A stretch of DNA of 64,000 nucleotides from Shewanella mangrovi (lineage in GTDB: Bacteria; Pseudomonadota; Gammaproteobacteria; Enterobacterales; Shewanellaceae): contig NZ_JPEO01000004.1 in the NCBI RefSeq assembly GCF_000753795.1, positions 186,001 through 250,000 of the forward strand, written 5' to 3'. This document shows, piece after piece, positions 55,841-64,000 of this stretch; the first letter of the stretch is position 1, and every line of letters begins with the position of its first letter. Under the pieces are notes generated by a model. It had not been told where the DNA came from and searched no databases. It saw only the letters and a program-made list of their open reading frames with translations. Both the position numbers and the translations under genes were made by a program.

Positions 55841-57367
55841 TTATTTGGCAGCTTTGATGGCTGCTACTGCGCTTTGAGCGGCAATACGACCAGAATATGT
55901 GGCAAAGGCAAACGCGTGACCCGAAGCCCACAGGGTGTAAGTGTCTGAATACAAACCACCGACATCGTTACCACCGGCATAAAGACCGGTAATCGGTTTT
56001 TCATCGGTGTTGACCACTTGCATATCATTGGTGACTTTCAAGCCGCCCACAGAGGTGAAGTGGTAAGGCATCAGTTTGACGGCGTATAACGTGCCGTGGG
56101 TCAACGGACGCGTCCACATACGGTCCTTGAGGAAGGCCTCATCGTAGTGATTTTTCGCCGCGTTGTTGTATTGCTCATAACTGGCTTTGAGATTGGCAAC
56201 CGGCACGTTAATCTCTTTTGCCAGCTGTTCAATATTGTTAGCAGCGAAGAAGCTTTCTGATTTAGCTGCCAGTGCATTTTTAATTTCAGTGCGGATATTG
56301 CTCAGCTTAGTCATCACCGGCACCAACACGCCTACGCCGTTATCCACCCCGTCTTTGATGGCATGGTCAACTTCTGCATCGTCAAAAATCGCCCAAGCAT
56401 AGTTACCCAGTTGACGCCCAATAGCATTACCAGCATGGGCAAAGCTAAAGGCAACGGTTTCATCGGTAAAGCGTTTGCCGTGCGCGTTGACCCACATGTT
56501 GGCTGGTTGCCAGGTCATGGTGTAGATATTGCCTAGTGGCACAATGCCTTTACCTTCAGTGCCTGGATGCAACATCAAGGTTTCACCTTCATGAGCCGCG
56601 CCGAGATCTTTGGCCATCTCAATGCCGTCACCAGTTTTGTTCAATGGCAGCGTCGGTTTGAAGTTGGCGCCGTTATATTTGGTCCATTTATCAATTTTGT
56701 CTGGGCTGTTACCAAAGCCACCTGAGCCGATAATCACCGCTTTCGCGTTAATTACCACGTCGTTGCCTTTGTGGTCTTTGGCGCGTACCCCAGTAACTTT
56801 ACCGTTTTTATAAATCAGGCTTTTTGCGGGGGTGCGCATGAGGAATTCCACGCCATCCTTTTCCGCGTGTTCTTGCAGCGCAGTCACCAGTGCTGCACCG
56901 TGATGGAAGCGTTTGCGGTTTTGGATCAGGTGCCAGGTTTCTGGTTCTTTTGGTGAGATTTGTACGACATCAAAATCAACGCCGCGGTCATGTAGCCAGT
57001 TGAGATTGCCTGCCGAGTCGTCGACAAATTTGCGGATCAGCGATGCATCGTTATTAAAGTGAGAGTATTCGATAATATGTTCAAACGCTTCATCTTTGGT
57101 GAGGCCGTAAGATTTACCACGTTGCCAATCGCTTTCTACGCCAAACAGGCCTTCCGCAAAGTTTGAACTACCGCCCAAGTAGGGATTTTTTTCTAACACC
57201 ATGACTTTGGCACCGGCTTCTGCGCCAGTCACCGCCGCGGCGAGACCAGTAGAACCGCCACCCACGATGGCAATGTCAGTATCATAGGTAATGGTTTTGC
57301 CGTATGCAGTCTGGCAAGCAACAGCCAATACACCTAGGGCAAATGCTTTTTTGAATACAGATTTCAT
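55841..57367 (-). CDS. Periplasmic FAD-dependent fumarate-reductase-like flavoprotein
   Basis: 508 residues. Signal peptide AFALGVLAVACQTAYGK, FAD site DIAIVGGGSTGLAAAVTGAEAG with VMVLEKNPYLGGSSN, a capping domain, and the C-terminal TSVGGLKVTNDMQV and LYAGGNDVGGLY motifs of FccA/UrdA-type reductases. It lacks both the N-terminal tetraheme and FMN-binding domains; hemes are supplied by the separate cytochrome at 57388. The electron acceptor could be fumarate, urocanate, acrylate or an aromatic relative; the sequence does not decide. Confidence 0.9.
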   Translation of the reverse strand: MKSVFKKAFALGVLAVACQTAYGKTITYDTDIAIVGGGSTGLAAAVTGAEAGAKVMVLEKNPYLGGSSNFAEGLFGVESDWQRGKSYGLTKDEAFEHIIEYSHFNNDASLIRKFVDDSAGNLNWLHDRGVDFDVVQISPKEPETWHLIQNRKRFHHGAALVTALQEHAEKDGVEFLMRTPAKSLIYKNGKVTGVRAKDHKGNDVVINAKAVIIGSGGFGNSPDKIDKWTKYNGANFKPTLPLNKTGDGIEMAKDLGAAHEGETLMLHPGTEGKGIVPLGNIYTMTWQPANMWVNAHGKRFTDETVAFSFAHAGNAIGRQLGNYAWAIFDDAEVDHAIKDGVDNGVGVLVPVMTKLSNIRTEIKNALAAKSESFFAANNIEQLAKEINVPVANLKASYEQYNNAAKNHYDEAFLKDRMWTRPLTHGTLYAVKLMPYHFTSVGGLKVTNDMQVVNTDEKPITGLYAGGNDVGGLYSDTYTLWASGHAFAFATYSGRIAAQSAVAAIKAAK

Positions 57368-57387
57368 TTTCTCATCCCTCGGTCTGG

Positions 57388-57750
57388 TTATTTATTGATT
57401 TTGCTGAACTTTGAGTCACGCACGATGGGGCCGTGGCAATCTTGGCAGAATGCGGTAGTTTGGTCGTGGCTAGTGTGGCAAGCAGTACATTCAAGGTGTT
57501 CGAAGTGTGGGCTTTGATGCACGTTCAGGTGCATATCTTTGGTTTGCTGGCCCAATTTTTCATAACTGCCGTGACAACTGAGGCAGGTATCGTTTTTGAT
57601 CGCTGCTTTTACGTCGTTACCGTGGCAGCTGGCACATTTAATCCCTTGCTGCAGGTGGTGTTGTTGCCATTTAAAATCTTGTGCATGGGCGATACTGACA
57701 CCGCCAATGCAGAGCATCATCATTGAAAAAACTAACGTGGTAATTTTCAT
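57388..57750 (-). CDS. Periplasmic tetraheme cytochrome c
   Basis: 120 residues from the ATG complementary to 57748-57750. Signal peptide LVFSMMMLCIGGVSIAHAQ. Four CXXCH heme motifs: CASCH, CLSCH, CTACH, CQDCH, with extra His residues as distal ligands. Matches the heme domain of flavocytochrome c made as a separate chain; 20 bases upstream of the flavoprotein gene. It passes electrons from the quinol pool (CymA-like donor) to the flavoprotein. Confidence 0.95.
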   Translation of the reverse strand: MKITTLVFSMMMLCIGGVSIAHAQDFKWQQHHLQQGIKCASCHGNDVKAAIKNDTCLSCHGSYEKLGQQTKDMHLNVHQSPHFEHLECTACHTSHDQTTAFCQDCHGPIVRDSKFSKINK

Positions 57751-57850
57751 TTTTATTGCCTCTATTAGGTGCTGCAAAATGAGCTTTAATGAGTTTTATT
57801 TTGCGAGGCAATTTTAAATTTTATGGTTAGATGTTAACTAGCTCTTTACT

Positions 57851-57990
57851 ACCTAATAGCCGTTAGGTGTTATTACCTAAGGTATTTATTGAAACACTTT
57901 TTAATTTATTTAAAACATAGGTTTATTTATAGATTATATAAATGTGAATTATTAAATATAGGTAGTGTTACCTATATTGATTTAGGTATT
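57851..57990. promoter_or_regulatory. Cluster of ACCTA/TAGGT palindromes upstream of the cytochrome operon
   Basis: Sites: ACCTAA-N6-TTAGGT (57851-57868), TACCTAAGGTA (57874-57884), AATATAGGTA-GTGT-TACCTATATT (57955-57978, 10-base perfect arms), plus TTTAGGTATT near 57981. The half-site resembles NarL-type heptamers. It lies in the 370-base gap between the divergent cytochrome and sensor kinase genes and is the likely target of the adjacent LuxR-type regulator. The rest of the gap is AT-rich. Confidence 0.65.
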
Positions 57991-58123
57991 CGCAGTTAAT
58001 AGATTTTAAAGTTTTAAAAATTGCGTTACAGATATGTGATTCAATTCTCAAATGAACTTTTACCCAAAAGGCATTTACTGGCGCACGTAGTAAACTCCGT
58101 AGCATTTAAGAGCATGATGATAT

Positions 58124-59548
58124 GTGAGTGAACGTATGCATTACATTAAGCAAACAGCGCAGGAAGAGTATGGCCTAAGGCATAAGTATAATGACCTGTT
58201 AGCGTCTCATGAACGCTATCGGCTGATGTTTGATCATATTCCGTTGGCTTATATGTCAATGAATGTGAATGCCATTATTATCGATTCAAATAATGCATTT
58301 AGTGAACTCACCGGATATGAGCCGCAAGAAGTATTTGGTCGGCCTTTTTCATTCTTTTTATATAATAAAGCAGATGTTAAATATCATTTAGAAGTGACCT
58401 TTCCTGATTTTAGATGTTCAGGCCGAGCACGCAGTATTCCGTGGAAATTACGCCATAAGACTGGTCGTGAAATATACGTAATGGTGCATGGAAATGTGCG
58501 TTATGACCAAGACGGTAGCTTTATTCAAACTCACTGCTTAATTGTCGATGTGACAGAAGAATATCGAGCAAAGCAGGAATGCCAAAAGGCAGAATCAAAA
58601 GCGCAGTTAATTCTTGATGTTATCTCTGAGCGAGTGACTTTCCACGATAAACACCACAACATTCTGTGGGCCAATAAGATTGCCCGTAATGATGATAATC
58701 GTGATTGTCAGGACGAGCGCGATTGCTGTGTCAATCATCAGCAAACCTGCGATAAGTGTCCGGTAATGAAGGTATTTAACCATCATGAGCCAGCGTTTGG
58801 CGAATTGCAAAGTCATGGTCGTTTACTGCAGATCTCGGCTTATCCGGTATTTAATGCGGCAGGCAGTCTTGATGGTGTCGTGCAGGTTGCCCGGGATATT
58901 ACTGAGCGGCGCAGTCTAGAGCGTGAAATTTTGCGGCTCAGCAGTAATGAGCGGCAGCGCATCGGGCGTGATCTACATGATGGCCTAGGGCAGGAGCTGA
59001 CCGGACTCAGCTTTCTCAGCAGTGCCTTAGCTAATCAACTAGCGGGGAAAGATGAGGCGTTGGAAGCGCTATCAAGCAAAATTGTCGACAGTATTGGCCG
59101 CGCGCGTAAACGCATGTACAACGTGTTGCAGGGCTTAAACCATATTCCCGACGGACCTGATGGTCTCAGCCGTGCATTTGAATGTTTAGCCAAGTCAGTG
59201 ACCGAACTGTTTGGTACGCAGTGCCATTTTCAGCAGCATGGTGAGTTGCAGATTGAAGACGCCGTGTTATGCGCTCATCTGTACAATATCGTCAATGAGT
59301 CGGTGAATAACGCGCTGAAGTACAGCGGTTGTCAGCGCATTGATATTACCATCGATGCCCACCCTGAGCGGCTATCAGCAATTATTAAAGATGACGGTTG
59401 TGGTATCGATAATTCCGTCCCAAGAGCTGGCGCTATGGGCCTCAAAATTATGCAGTATCGTGCCTCTATGCTAAATGCAGAGTTGCAGATCAACTCGAGT
59501 GAGCAGGGTACCAGCATTTGCTGCGAAGTGCCGTTAGCGGCCAACTAA
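58124..59548 (+). CDS. PAS sensor histidine kinase (HisKA_3/NarX-UhpB type)
   Basis: 474 residues from GTG 58124; ATG 58136 is equally possible. No TM segment, so cytoplasmic. PAS1 (YRLMFDHIPLAYMSMN, about 32-150), a second PAS-like domain (about 165-260) with a cysteine cluster C-x5-CC-x6-C-x2-C, then HisKA_3 with phospho-His in RIGRDLHDGLGQEL and a HATPase domain (NIVNESVNNALKYS, DDGCGID, MGLKIMQYRA). Divergent from the reductase operon and 19 bases ahead of its regulator. Confidence 0.92.
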   Translation: MSERMHYIKQTAQEEYGLRHKYNDLLASHERYRLMFDHIPLAYMSMNVNAIIIDSNNAFSELTGYEPQEVFGRPFSFFLYNKADVKYHLEVTFPDFRCSGRARSIPWKLRHKTGREIYVMVHGNVRYDQDGSFIQTHCLIVDVTEEYRAKQECQKAESKAQLILDVISERVTFHDKHHNILWANKIARNDDNRDCQDERDCCVNHQQTCDKCPVMKVFNHHEPAFGELQSHGRLLQISAYPVFNAAGSLDGVVQVARDITERRSLEREILRLSSNERQRIGRDLHDGLGQELTGLSFLSSALANQLAGKDEALEALSSKIVDSIGRARKRMYNVLQGLNHIPDGPDGLSRAFECLAKSVTELFGTQCHFQQHGELQIEDAVLCAHLYNIVNESVNNALKYSGCQRIDITIDAHPERLSAIIKDDGCGIDNSVPRAGAMGLKIMQYRASMLNAELQINSSEQGTSICCEVPLAAN

Positions 59549-59567
59549 CTGTTGCGGTAACAGAATT

Positions 59568-60224
59568 ATGACCACTAAAACTAACATTCTATTGGTGGAC
59601 GACCACGCCATCGTTCGCGAAGGCTTATCTAGTTTAATTGAGCAACACCAAGGCTTTTTGGTGTCAGCACAGGCGGAGAGTGTTGAAAATGCCTTAGCAT
59701 TGTTGCAGCGACAGACGTTTGATATCGCAATTGTCGATCTGTCTCTGAATAAGCAAAACGGCTTAGATTTGGTCAAGGATATCACCCGTCAATATCCAGA
59801 GACGCGGGTGTTAGTCTTTTCTATGCACCCTGAGGAGATCTATGCCGAACGCGCCTTGCGGGCAGGTGCTAAAGGCTATTTGATGAAAAGTGAGTCTCCA
59901 GAAACCTTGCTGGTGGCGATTAATAAGTTGCTTGATGGCATGGTGTATCTCAGCGATCGCATGACCAAAATGCTGCTGGGTAATGCCATGGCATCAGGCA
60001 AACAGCGCACTGCAACATCGTTTGGTGTGCAGGCATTAAGTGATCGCGAGCTGGAAATCTTTACGCTGGTCGGTAAAGGGCATCCGAGTAAAGAGATTGC
60101 GCTGCGGTTGAGGCTCAGCGTAAAAACGGTTGATGCAGTGCGGCAAAATATAAAAAACAAACTCGGTTTTCAATGCGCGAGCGAGCTGGTTAAGTTTGCT
60201 ATTGAATATGCCAATTCTCTGTAG
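59568..60224 (+). CDS. LuxR/NarL-type response regulator
   Basis: 218 residues. Receiver with ILLVDDHAIVREGL, phospho-Asp in FDIAIVDLSLN and conserved Lys in KGYLMKSESPE; C-terminal LuxR HTH (LSDRELEIFTLVGKGHPSKEIALRLRLSVKTVDAVRQNI). Partner of the kinase upstream; expected to act at the palindromes at 57851-57990 and control the reductase, cytochrome and MetA-like genes. Confidence 0.95.
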   Translation: MTTKTNILLVDDHAIVREGLSSLIEQHQGFLVSAQAESVENALALLQRQTFDIAIVDLSLNKQNGLDLVKDITRQYPETRVLVFSMHPEEIYAERALRAGAKGYLMKSESPETLLVAINKLLDGMVYLSDRMTKMLLGNAMASGKQRTATSFGVQALSDRELEIFTLVGKGHPSKEIALRLRLSVKTVDAVRQNIKNKLGFQCASELVKFAIEYANSL

Positions 60225-60238
60225 TCTGACAGGTATGA

Positions 60239-60270
60239 AAAAGGGAGCATCAGGCTCCCTTTTGTTTTTT
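60239..60270 (+). terminator. Terminator after the two-component operon
   Basis: Ten-base stem AAAAGGGAGC/GCTCCCTTTT with 5-base loop and GTTTTTT tail. Confidence 0.9.
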
Positions 60271-60284
60271 ATCGATGGACTGGC

Positions 60285-60755
60285 TTAACCTGCTAACCAG
60301 TCTGCAGGAACTGGCCAAGAAACCGTATGTTGCTCGCCTTGCCAGCTCTCTATCGTCAGCCAAATACGGTCGGCGTCGCTGATATATTCAGGGGTTAATG
60401 CGTGCACATGTTGGCCATAGCGACTGCCATGCAAAATACCTAAATCACCATCCTGCAGGGTGGTAAAGGACAACGGTGCCGGACCAATACTCATAAAAGC
60501 TTGGCGAATATCATCTGGATTACCTTGATGAAATAACACCATAAAGTCTTTGATGTAGGCGCCGTCGTGTTGATACGGCTGCGCTAAATCTAACGGCATC
60601 GGCGCCACTTGGTAAGCGCCAATTTGTTGCTGCGACAAGCTTGCCGGAAACGATGGATGCAAAGCTTGATACAGAAAATACACTGGCAGCAGCAATAGTA
60701 AGCCGCTTAATTTGAATTTAGTACGATGCCAAAAGGTTGCTTTTACGCGGGCCAT
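60285..60755 (-). CDS. Membrane-anchored hypothetical protein linked to PepSY gene
   Basis: 156 residues. One N-terminal TM segment (LSGLLLLLPVYFLYQAL) after a basic start; the rest is periplasmic, with YIKDFMVLFHQGNPDDIRQ and a His-rich HGSRYGQHVHALTPEYI. No named family recognised. Its start coincides with the stop of the PepSY gene (shared base), so the pair forms one operon under the Fur-like box at 61954. Confidence 0.75.
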   Translation of the reverse strand: MARVKATFWHRTKFKLSGLLLLLPVYFLYQALHPSFPASLSQQQIGAYQVAPMPLDLAQPYQHDGAYIKDFMVLFHQGNPDDIRQAFMSIGPAPLSFTTLQDGDLGILHGSRYGQHVHALTPEYISDADRIWLTIESWQGEQHTVSWPVPADWLAG

Positions 60756-61915
60756 TAACGAGATTCTCCTGTGGCATGTGCTAACGGCGCGGGGCGAGCA
60801 GCCTTAGCTTGCTGACGAGATTTAAGTAAGCGTTTGCTCCACATTAAAAAGCCGGTAATCGACATGCCGGTGAGCAGAGTGCCAAACAAGAACCAGATGA
60901 GTTTGGTCCAGAGGCCGCCAATGTTGCCGTAATGCAGTGGGTCGACGACATGCATGACGGTCTGCACAGCGTTCATTGCATCAGGGGCCAGTTGCTGGCT
61001 GATGTTGCCGCGCCAAGGATTGACCGACACCTGATAAGCATATTGGTCAAACAGCGGATTCGCGCCACTGCCATAGAGATGATAGTTGTCACGATTGTGT
61101 TCTGGCAGTGCGATATAACTCGGCTTAAAGTCAGGATATAACTGTTTAGCAGTGTGCAGCGCTTGCGCTAACGACACCGGAAACTGCTCAGGCTTTGTTG
61201 ACGGCAATTCGCTGACGGCCACTAACGGGGCATGCGGTTCCACTTCAATATCGTTATGCAGTAATACGCCTTGTACCAGATACCACAAGCTGGTGAGACT
61301 GATGATCACCATAAACCAAATTGACCAAACGCCAGCGGTACGATGCAGATCTGCCAGCAGCGTTTTTGCGCCTTGATTTATGCGTATTTTCGGTTGAGTA
61401 AAGGCTTTCCAAAACTGCTTGTAGATCATCAAGCCACTGACTAACGCACCGAGCATCACAAAGCCCATCGCGCTCACAAGATAGTAACCAACACTGTAGT
61501 TATGTTGCCACGGAAACAGCAGCCAGCCATGTAGCGTCCGCATAAAACCAATAAAGGTAAGACCATGATTAATCTCCTGGATTTCACCGGTATATTGATT
61601 TACATAAGCGATAGCTGCGGGCACGTTTTGGTCGCTGAATAACACGGCCGTGATGAGGTAAGGTTCATATTGCAATACGGTACTGATATCGGCGGTTGGA
61701 TGCGCTGTTTGCACTATCTGCGTCAGTTCAGCAGCACTTTTCTCAGGTAAGTTATTCGGGTTCAGCGCGCGCGCATTGGGATTGGTCAGCCAAGTGAGTT
61801 CGTGGCTAACGGCAGCGATAGTGCCGGTTAAACAGATAAAGCAAAACAATACCCAAATAGGTAGCGAGCACCAGCCATGAAATGAGAACCAAAAGCGGTT
61901 GGATAACTTACGCAT
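60755..61915 (-). CDS. PepSY-associated TM helix protein (iron-regulated reductase-like)
   Basis: 386 residues. Four or more TM segments, starting FHGWCSLPIWVLFCFICLTGTIAAVSHEL and ending FLFGTLLTGMSITGFLMWSKR, with PepSY-type periplasmic parts (SAAELTQIVQTAHP; ASIAYVNQYTGEI-like strand). Conserved His in the TM helices (MRTLHGWLLFPWQ, DLHRTAGVWS) suggest heme or metal binding. Such proteins often accompany siderophore receptors. AGGAG precedes the start. Confidence 0.87.
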   Translation of the reverse strand: MRKLSNRFWFSFHGWCSLPIWVLFCFICLTGTIAAVSHELTWLTNPNARALNPNNLPEKSAAELTQIVQTAHPTADISTVLQYEPYLITAVLFSDQNVPAAIAYVNQYTGEIQEINHGLTFIGFMRTLHGWLLFPWQHNYSVGYYLVSAMGFVMLGALVSGLMIYKQFWKAFTQPKIRINQGAKTLLADLHRTAGVWSIWFMVIISLTSLWYLVQGVLLHNDIEVEPHAPLVAVSELPSTKPEQFPVSLAQALHTAKQLYPDFKPSYIALPEHNRDNYHLYGSGANPLFDQYAYQVSVNPWRGNISQQLAPDAMNAVQTVMHVVDPLHYGNIGGLWTKLIWFLFGTLLTGMSITGFLMWSKRLLKSRQQAKAARPAPLAHATGESR

Positions 61916-61953
61916 GCCAATCTCCTAAAACAAGAATAGCGGATGCTAATACA

Positions 61954-61972
61954 AATGATAAACGTTATCAAT
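61954..61972. promoter_or_regulatory. Fur-box-like palindrome upstream of the PepSY operon
   Basis: AATGATAAACGTTATCAAT contains GATAA-N1-CGTTATC symmetry close to the 19-base Fur consensus; 39 bases upstream of the PepSY start codon. Confidence 0.6.
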
Positions 61973-62190
61973 ATATAGGTGGCGTAAGTGTGCACTAAGG
62001 CGAGGCATTTTGTCAGGCCGATGGCGTTAACCCGTTTGCTATTAGCGCTTTGTCGCTTTGTGAGATATATCGTGCGACCTTTGTGAATTGTATGATAATT
62101 TTGTTACTGCTTACTTAAAGCACGCAGAATCAATCACAACATAAAAGGAGCTGCCGGCTTATTGTCTGAGTTGTAGTTGGGGCAGGGAAT

Positions 62191-64000
62191 ATGCCAGCAA
62201 AAGATGCTATGAAAGCACGTTTTCTTCTGGCGCCATTGGCGCTAATTTCACAATGGATGTTAACAACGCCTGCAACTGCGGCCGAAGCCTCTGCGGCTAC
62301 TGCGCCACTGTCGGTGGAGTCTTATGGCAGTCTGCCATTCTTGAGCCAATTCGATTTATCACCTGACGGCCAACGTTTGGCCTATGTGCAAAATCAACAC
62401 GGGCAATTAACCTTGGTGGTTTATGACCTCAATACCAAGCAGCGTGATTACGTGGTGCAGTCGGATAACCTTAAAGTGTTTTTTAACGGCTATGAGTGGG
62501 CCAACAATCATACGCTGTTAGTGCATGTCCGCGATGTGCGCGGCGAATGGGGCGTCAGTTATAACATCACTCGTTTGATGACCTATGATGTCACCGGTGA
62601 CCGTAAGCTTGAGCTCACGGTCAAGCAGCGGGATGGTGAACATGTAGCGCAGTTCCAAGATAACATCATCAGTTTATTGCCTGACGATCCTGATCATGTG
62701 CTGATGTCGATTGACTATGATCTTGCCACTCAGCCGAGCGTTTATAAGGTTGATATCTACAGCAACAGTCGCGAACAAGTGCAGCGCAATACTCCGTATG
62801 TGATTGATTGGATCGCCGATCGTCAAGGTAAAGTGCGCATTGCAGAAGGACGTGATGAAACCACTTACTTCTATGATCTGATGAAAGATGATAATACCCG
62901 CGAGCGTCTGTTTGAATTTGAGGCGTTTAGTCCGGAAACTGTGGATGTTAAAGGCTTCGGCAAGGACCCCAATATCCTCTACTTTACCGCGTTACATGAG
63001 GGCAAAGACGCACTGTTCCAGATGGATTTAACCACCCGTAAACGTCAGCTTGTCTACGCCGATGGCAAATATGATGTGGCAGGAAATCTGCTCTATTCCG
63101 ATCAGACTGGCGATGTCGCCGGGTTTATGACTACCAACGTTAAAGATAGCCGTGTTTATTGGGACGCAAATTTCCAAAAACTACAGAAGGCGTTAACTAA
63201 GGCGATCCCCGATGCCTACAATGCAGTGATGGATATGAGCCAAGATGGCAACAAATATCTGCTCTATTCAGAGTCTGCAGAAGACAGTGGCAGTTATTTC
63301 ATTGGTGATCGCAAAGCCGGGCAACTGGTGTATATCGGCAGTCGTTATCCCGATGTCACTCCTGAAAAAATGCACAACAAACACAAACTGACCTTTAAAG
63401 CGCGTGATGGCCTTGAGTTAGAAGCGTATCTGACTTTGCCAGCCGATTTTAAAAAGGGCGCTGCTGCACCAACCATAGTGCTGCCTCACGGTGGGCCAAT
63501 GTCGCGCGATGATGACAGCTTTGATTATTGGAGCCAGTATTTCGCTGAGCAGGGTTATATCGTGTTCCAACCTAACTTCCGCGGTTCTGTTGGGTATGGT
63601 TATGATTTTGCCATGGCCGCGATGCAGAAGTGGGGCCAAGAGATGCAGGATGATCTGCAAGATGCGGCGCACTATCTGGTAGATAACCAATACACGGATG
63701 GTCAACATACCTGTATTGTGGGCGCTAGCTACGGCGGTTATGCGGCGCTGATGGGGGTAGCCAAATATCCACAAGACTTCAAGTGTGCCGCCAGTTTTGG
63801 TGGAGTGAGTGATCTTGCTTATCTGGTCAGTCAGGCGCGTTTCTTTACCAACGCTGATGTGGTGCGTAAGCAGTTTGGCCGTGATGCTGAAAAGCTAGAT
63901 GCAGCCTCGCCCATCACCTATGCGAAACAAATCAATCGGCCTGTCTTGTTGATCCATGGCAGTGACGACAATGTGGTGTCGGTAAAACACAGCAAGTATA
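62191..64000 (+). CDS. S9 family peptidase (prolyl oligopeptidase type), 3' end outside window
   Basis: 603 residues are visible from ATG 62191 (ATG 62209 is an alternative start) and the frame is open at the window end. Signal peptide ARFLLAPLALISQWMLTTPATAA, N-terminal beta-propeller (QFDLSPDGQRLAYVQ), hydrolase domain with TIVLPHGGPMSRDD, NFRGSVGYGYDF and intact nucleophile GASYGGYAAL; the acid loop LLIHGSDDNVVSVKHS is reached before truncation. Likely an active periplasmic dipeptidyl or acylaminoacyl peptidase, and a contrast to the serine-less relative at 29071. Confidence 0.93.
   Translation, partial: MPAKDAMKARFLLAPLALISQWMLTTPATAAEASAATAPLSVESYGSLPFLSQFDLSPDGQRLAYVQNQHGQLTLVVYDLNTKQRDYVVQSDNLKVFFNGYEWANNHTLLVHVRDVRGEWGVSYNITRLMTYDVTGDRKLELTVKQRDGEHVAQFQDNIISLLPDDPDHVLMSIDYDLATQPSVYKVDIYSNSREQVQRNTPYVIDWIADRQGKVRIAEGRDETTYFYDLMKDDNTRERLFEFEAFSPETVDVKGFGKDPNILYFTALHEGKDALFQMDLTTRKRQLVYADGKYDVAGNLLYSDQTGDVAGFMTTNVKDSRVYWDANFQKLQKALTKAIPDAYNAVMDMSQDGNKYLLYSESAEDSGSYFIGDRKAGQLVYIGSRYPDVTPEKMHNKHKLTFKARDGLELEAYLTLPADFKKGAAAPTIVLPHGGPMSRDDDSFDYWSQYFAEQGYIVFQPNFRGSVGYGYDFAMAAMQKWGQEMQDDLQDAAHYLVDNQYTDGQHTCIVGASYGGYAALMGVAKYPQDFKCAASFGGVSDLAYLVSQARFFTNADVVRKQFGRDAEKLDAASPITYAKQINRPVLLIHGSDDNVVSVKHSKY

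Noticed and set aside
58035..58060. CRP-like TGTGA-N6-TCTCA upstream of the sensor kinase
   Set aside because: Only one half-site is good, so it is too weak to list as a site.

Overview
The window looks like chromosomal DNA of a diazotrophic gammaproteobacterium, most likely Shewanella or a close relative in the Alteromonadales. This is an inference from gene content: a Klebsiella/Azotobacter-type nif set with nifLA, a periplasmic flavoprotein reductase paired with a tetraheme cytochrome c, porin/diguanylate cyclase and PepSY/S9 peptidase genes, and small intergenic repeats. No rRNA, tRNA, CRISPR array or intact insertion sequence was found.

Layout. (1) 0-4.1 kb is accessory DNA: an AT-rich three-gene cassette (GHKL ATPase, STAS-like DUF4325 protein, two-TM protein) and a GNAT gene between two inverted copies of an intergenic repeat. 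(2) 4.2-13.6 kb is the nitrogenase block: nifH-D-K-T-Y plus a small ORF, a terminator, then nifE-N-X and fdxB. (3) 13.6-22.0 kb is unrelated: two more repeat copies, a DUF6868 gene, an esterase, a GH3 beta-glucosidase, and a Fic toxin/antitoxin pair between two paralogous lipoprotein genes. (4) 22.1-27.4 kb is nifU-S-V-W-Z-M. (5) 27.4-41.0 kb holds a small membrane protein, a PanE-like reductase, an S9 peptidase homologue that lacks its nucleophile, a porin/periplasmic protein/diguanylate cyclase operon, ppnP, and a giant CHASE hybrid kinase overlapping a GGDEF response regulator. (6) 41.0-46.5 kb, minus strand, is nifL-nifA and nifB-fdx-nifQ. (7) 46.9-54.0 kb is an alpha/beta hydrolase, rnfABCDGEH and nifF. 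(8) 54-64 kb holds a DUF3861/marR divergent pair, an outer-membrane MetA-like protein, a flavoprotein reductase with its cytochrome and a divergent two-component system, a Fur-box PepSY operon, and a truncated but otherwise intact S9 peptidase.

How it works together. Six transcription units (nifH, nifE, nifU, nifB, nifL, rnfA) plus nifF each carry a GG-N10-GC sigma-54 promoter with one or two TGT-N10-ACA NifA sites upstream. The window therefore reads as one NifA regulon, with nifLA apparently self-activated: structural proteins (HDK), cofactor assembly (E, N, X, Y, B, Q, V, U, S), maturation (M, Z, W, T) and electron supply (Rnf to ferredoxins and NifF). No nifJ, draT/draG or molybdate transporter is present here.

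All coordinates and motifs were read by eye. Family assignments come from recognised motifs and remembered homologues, not from database searches.
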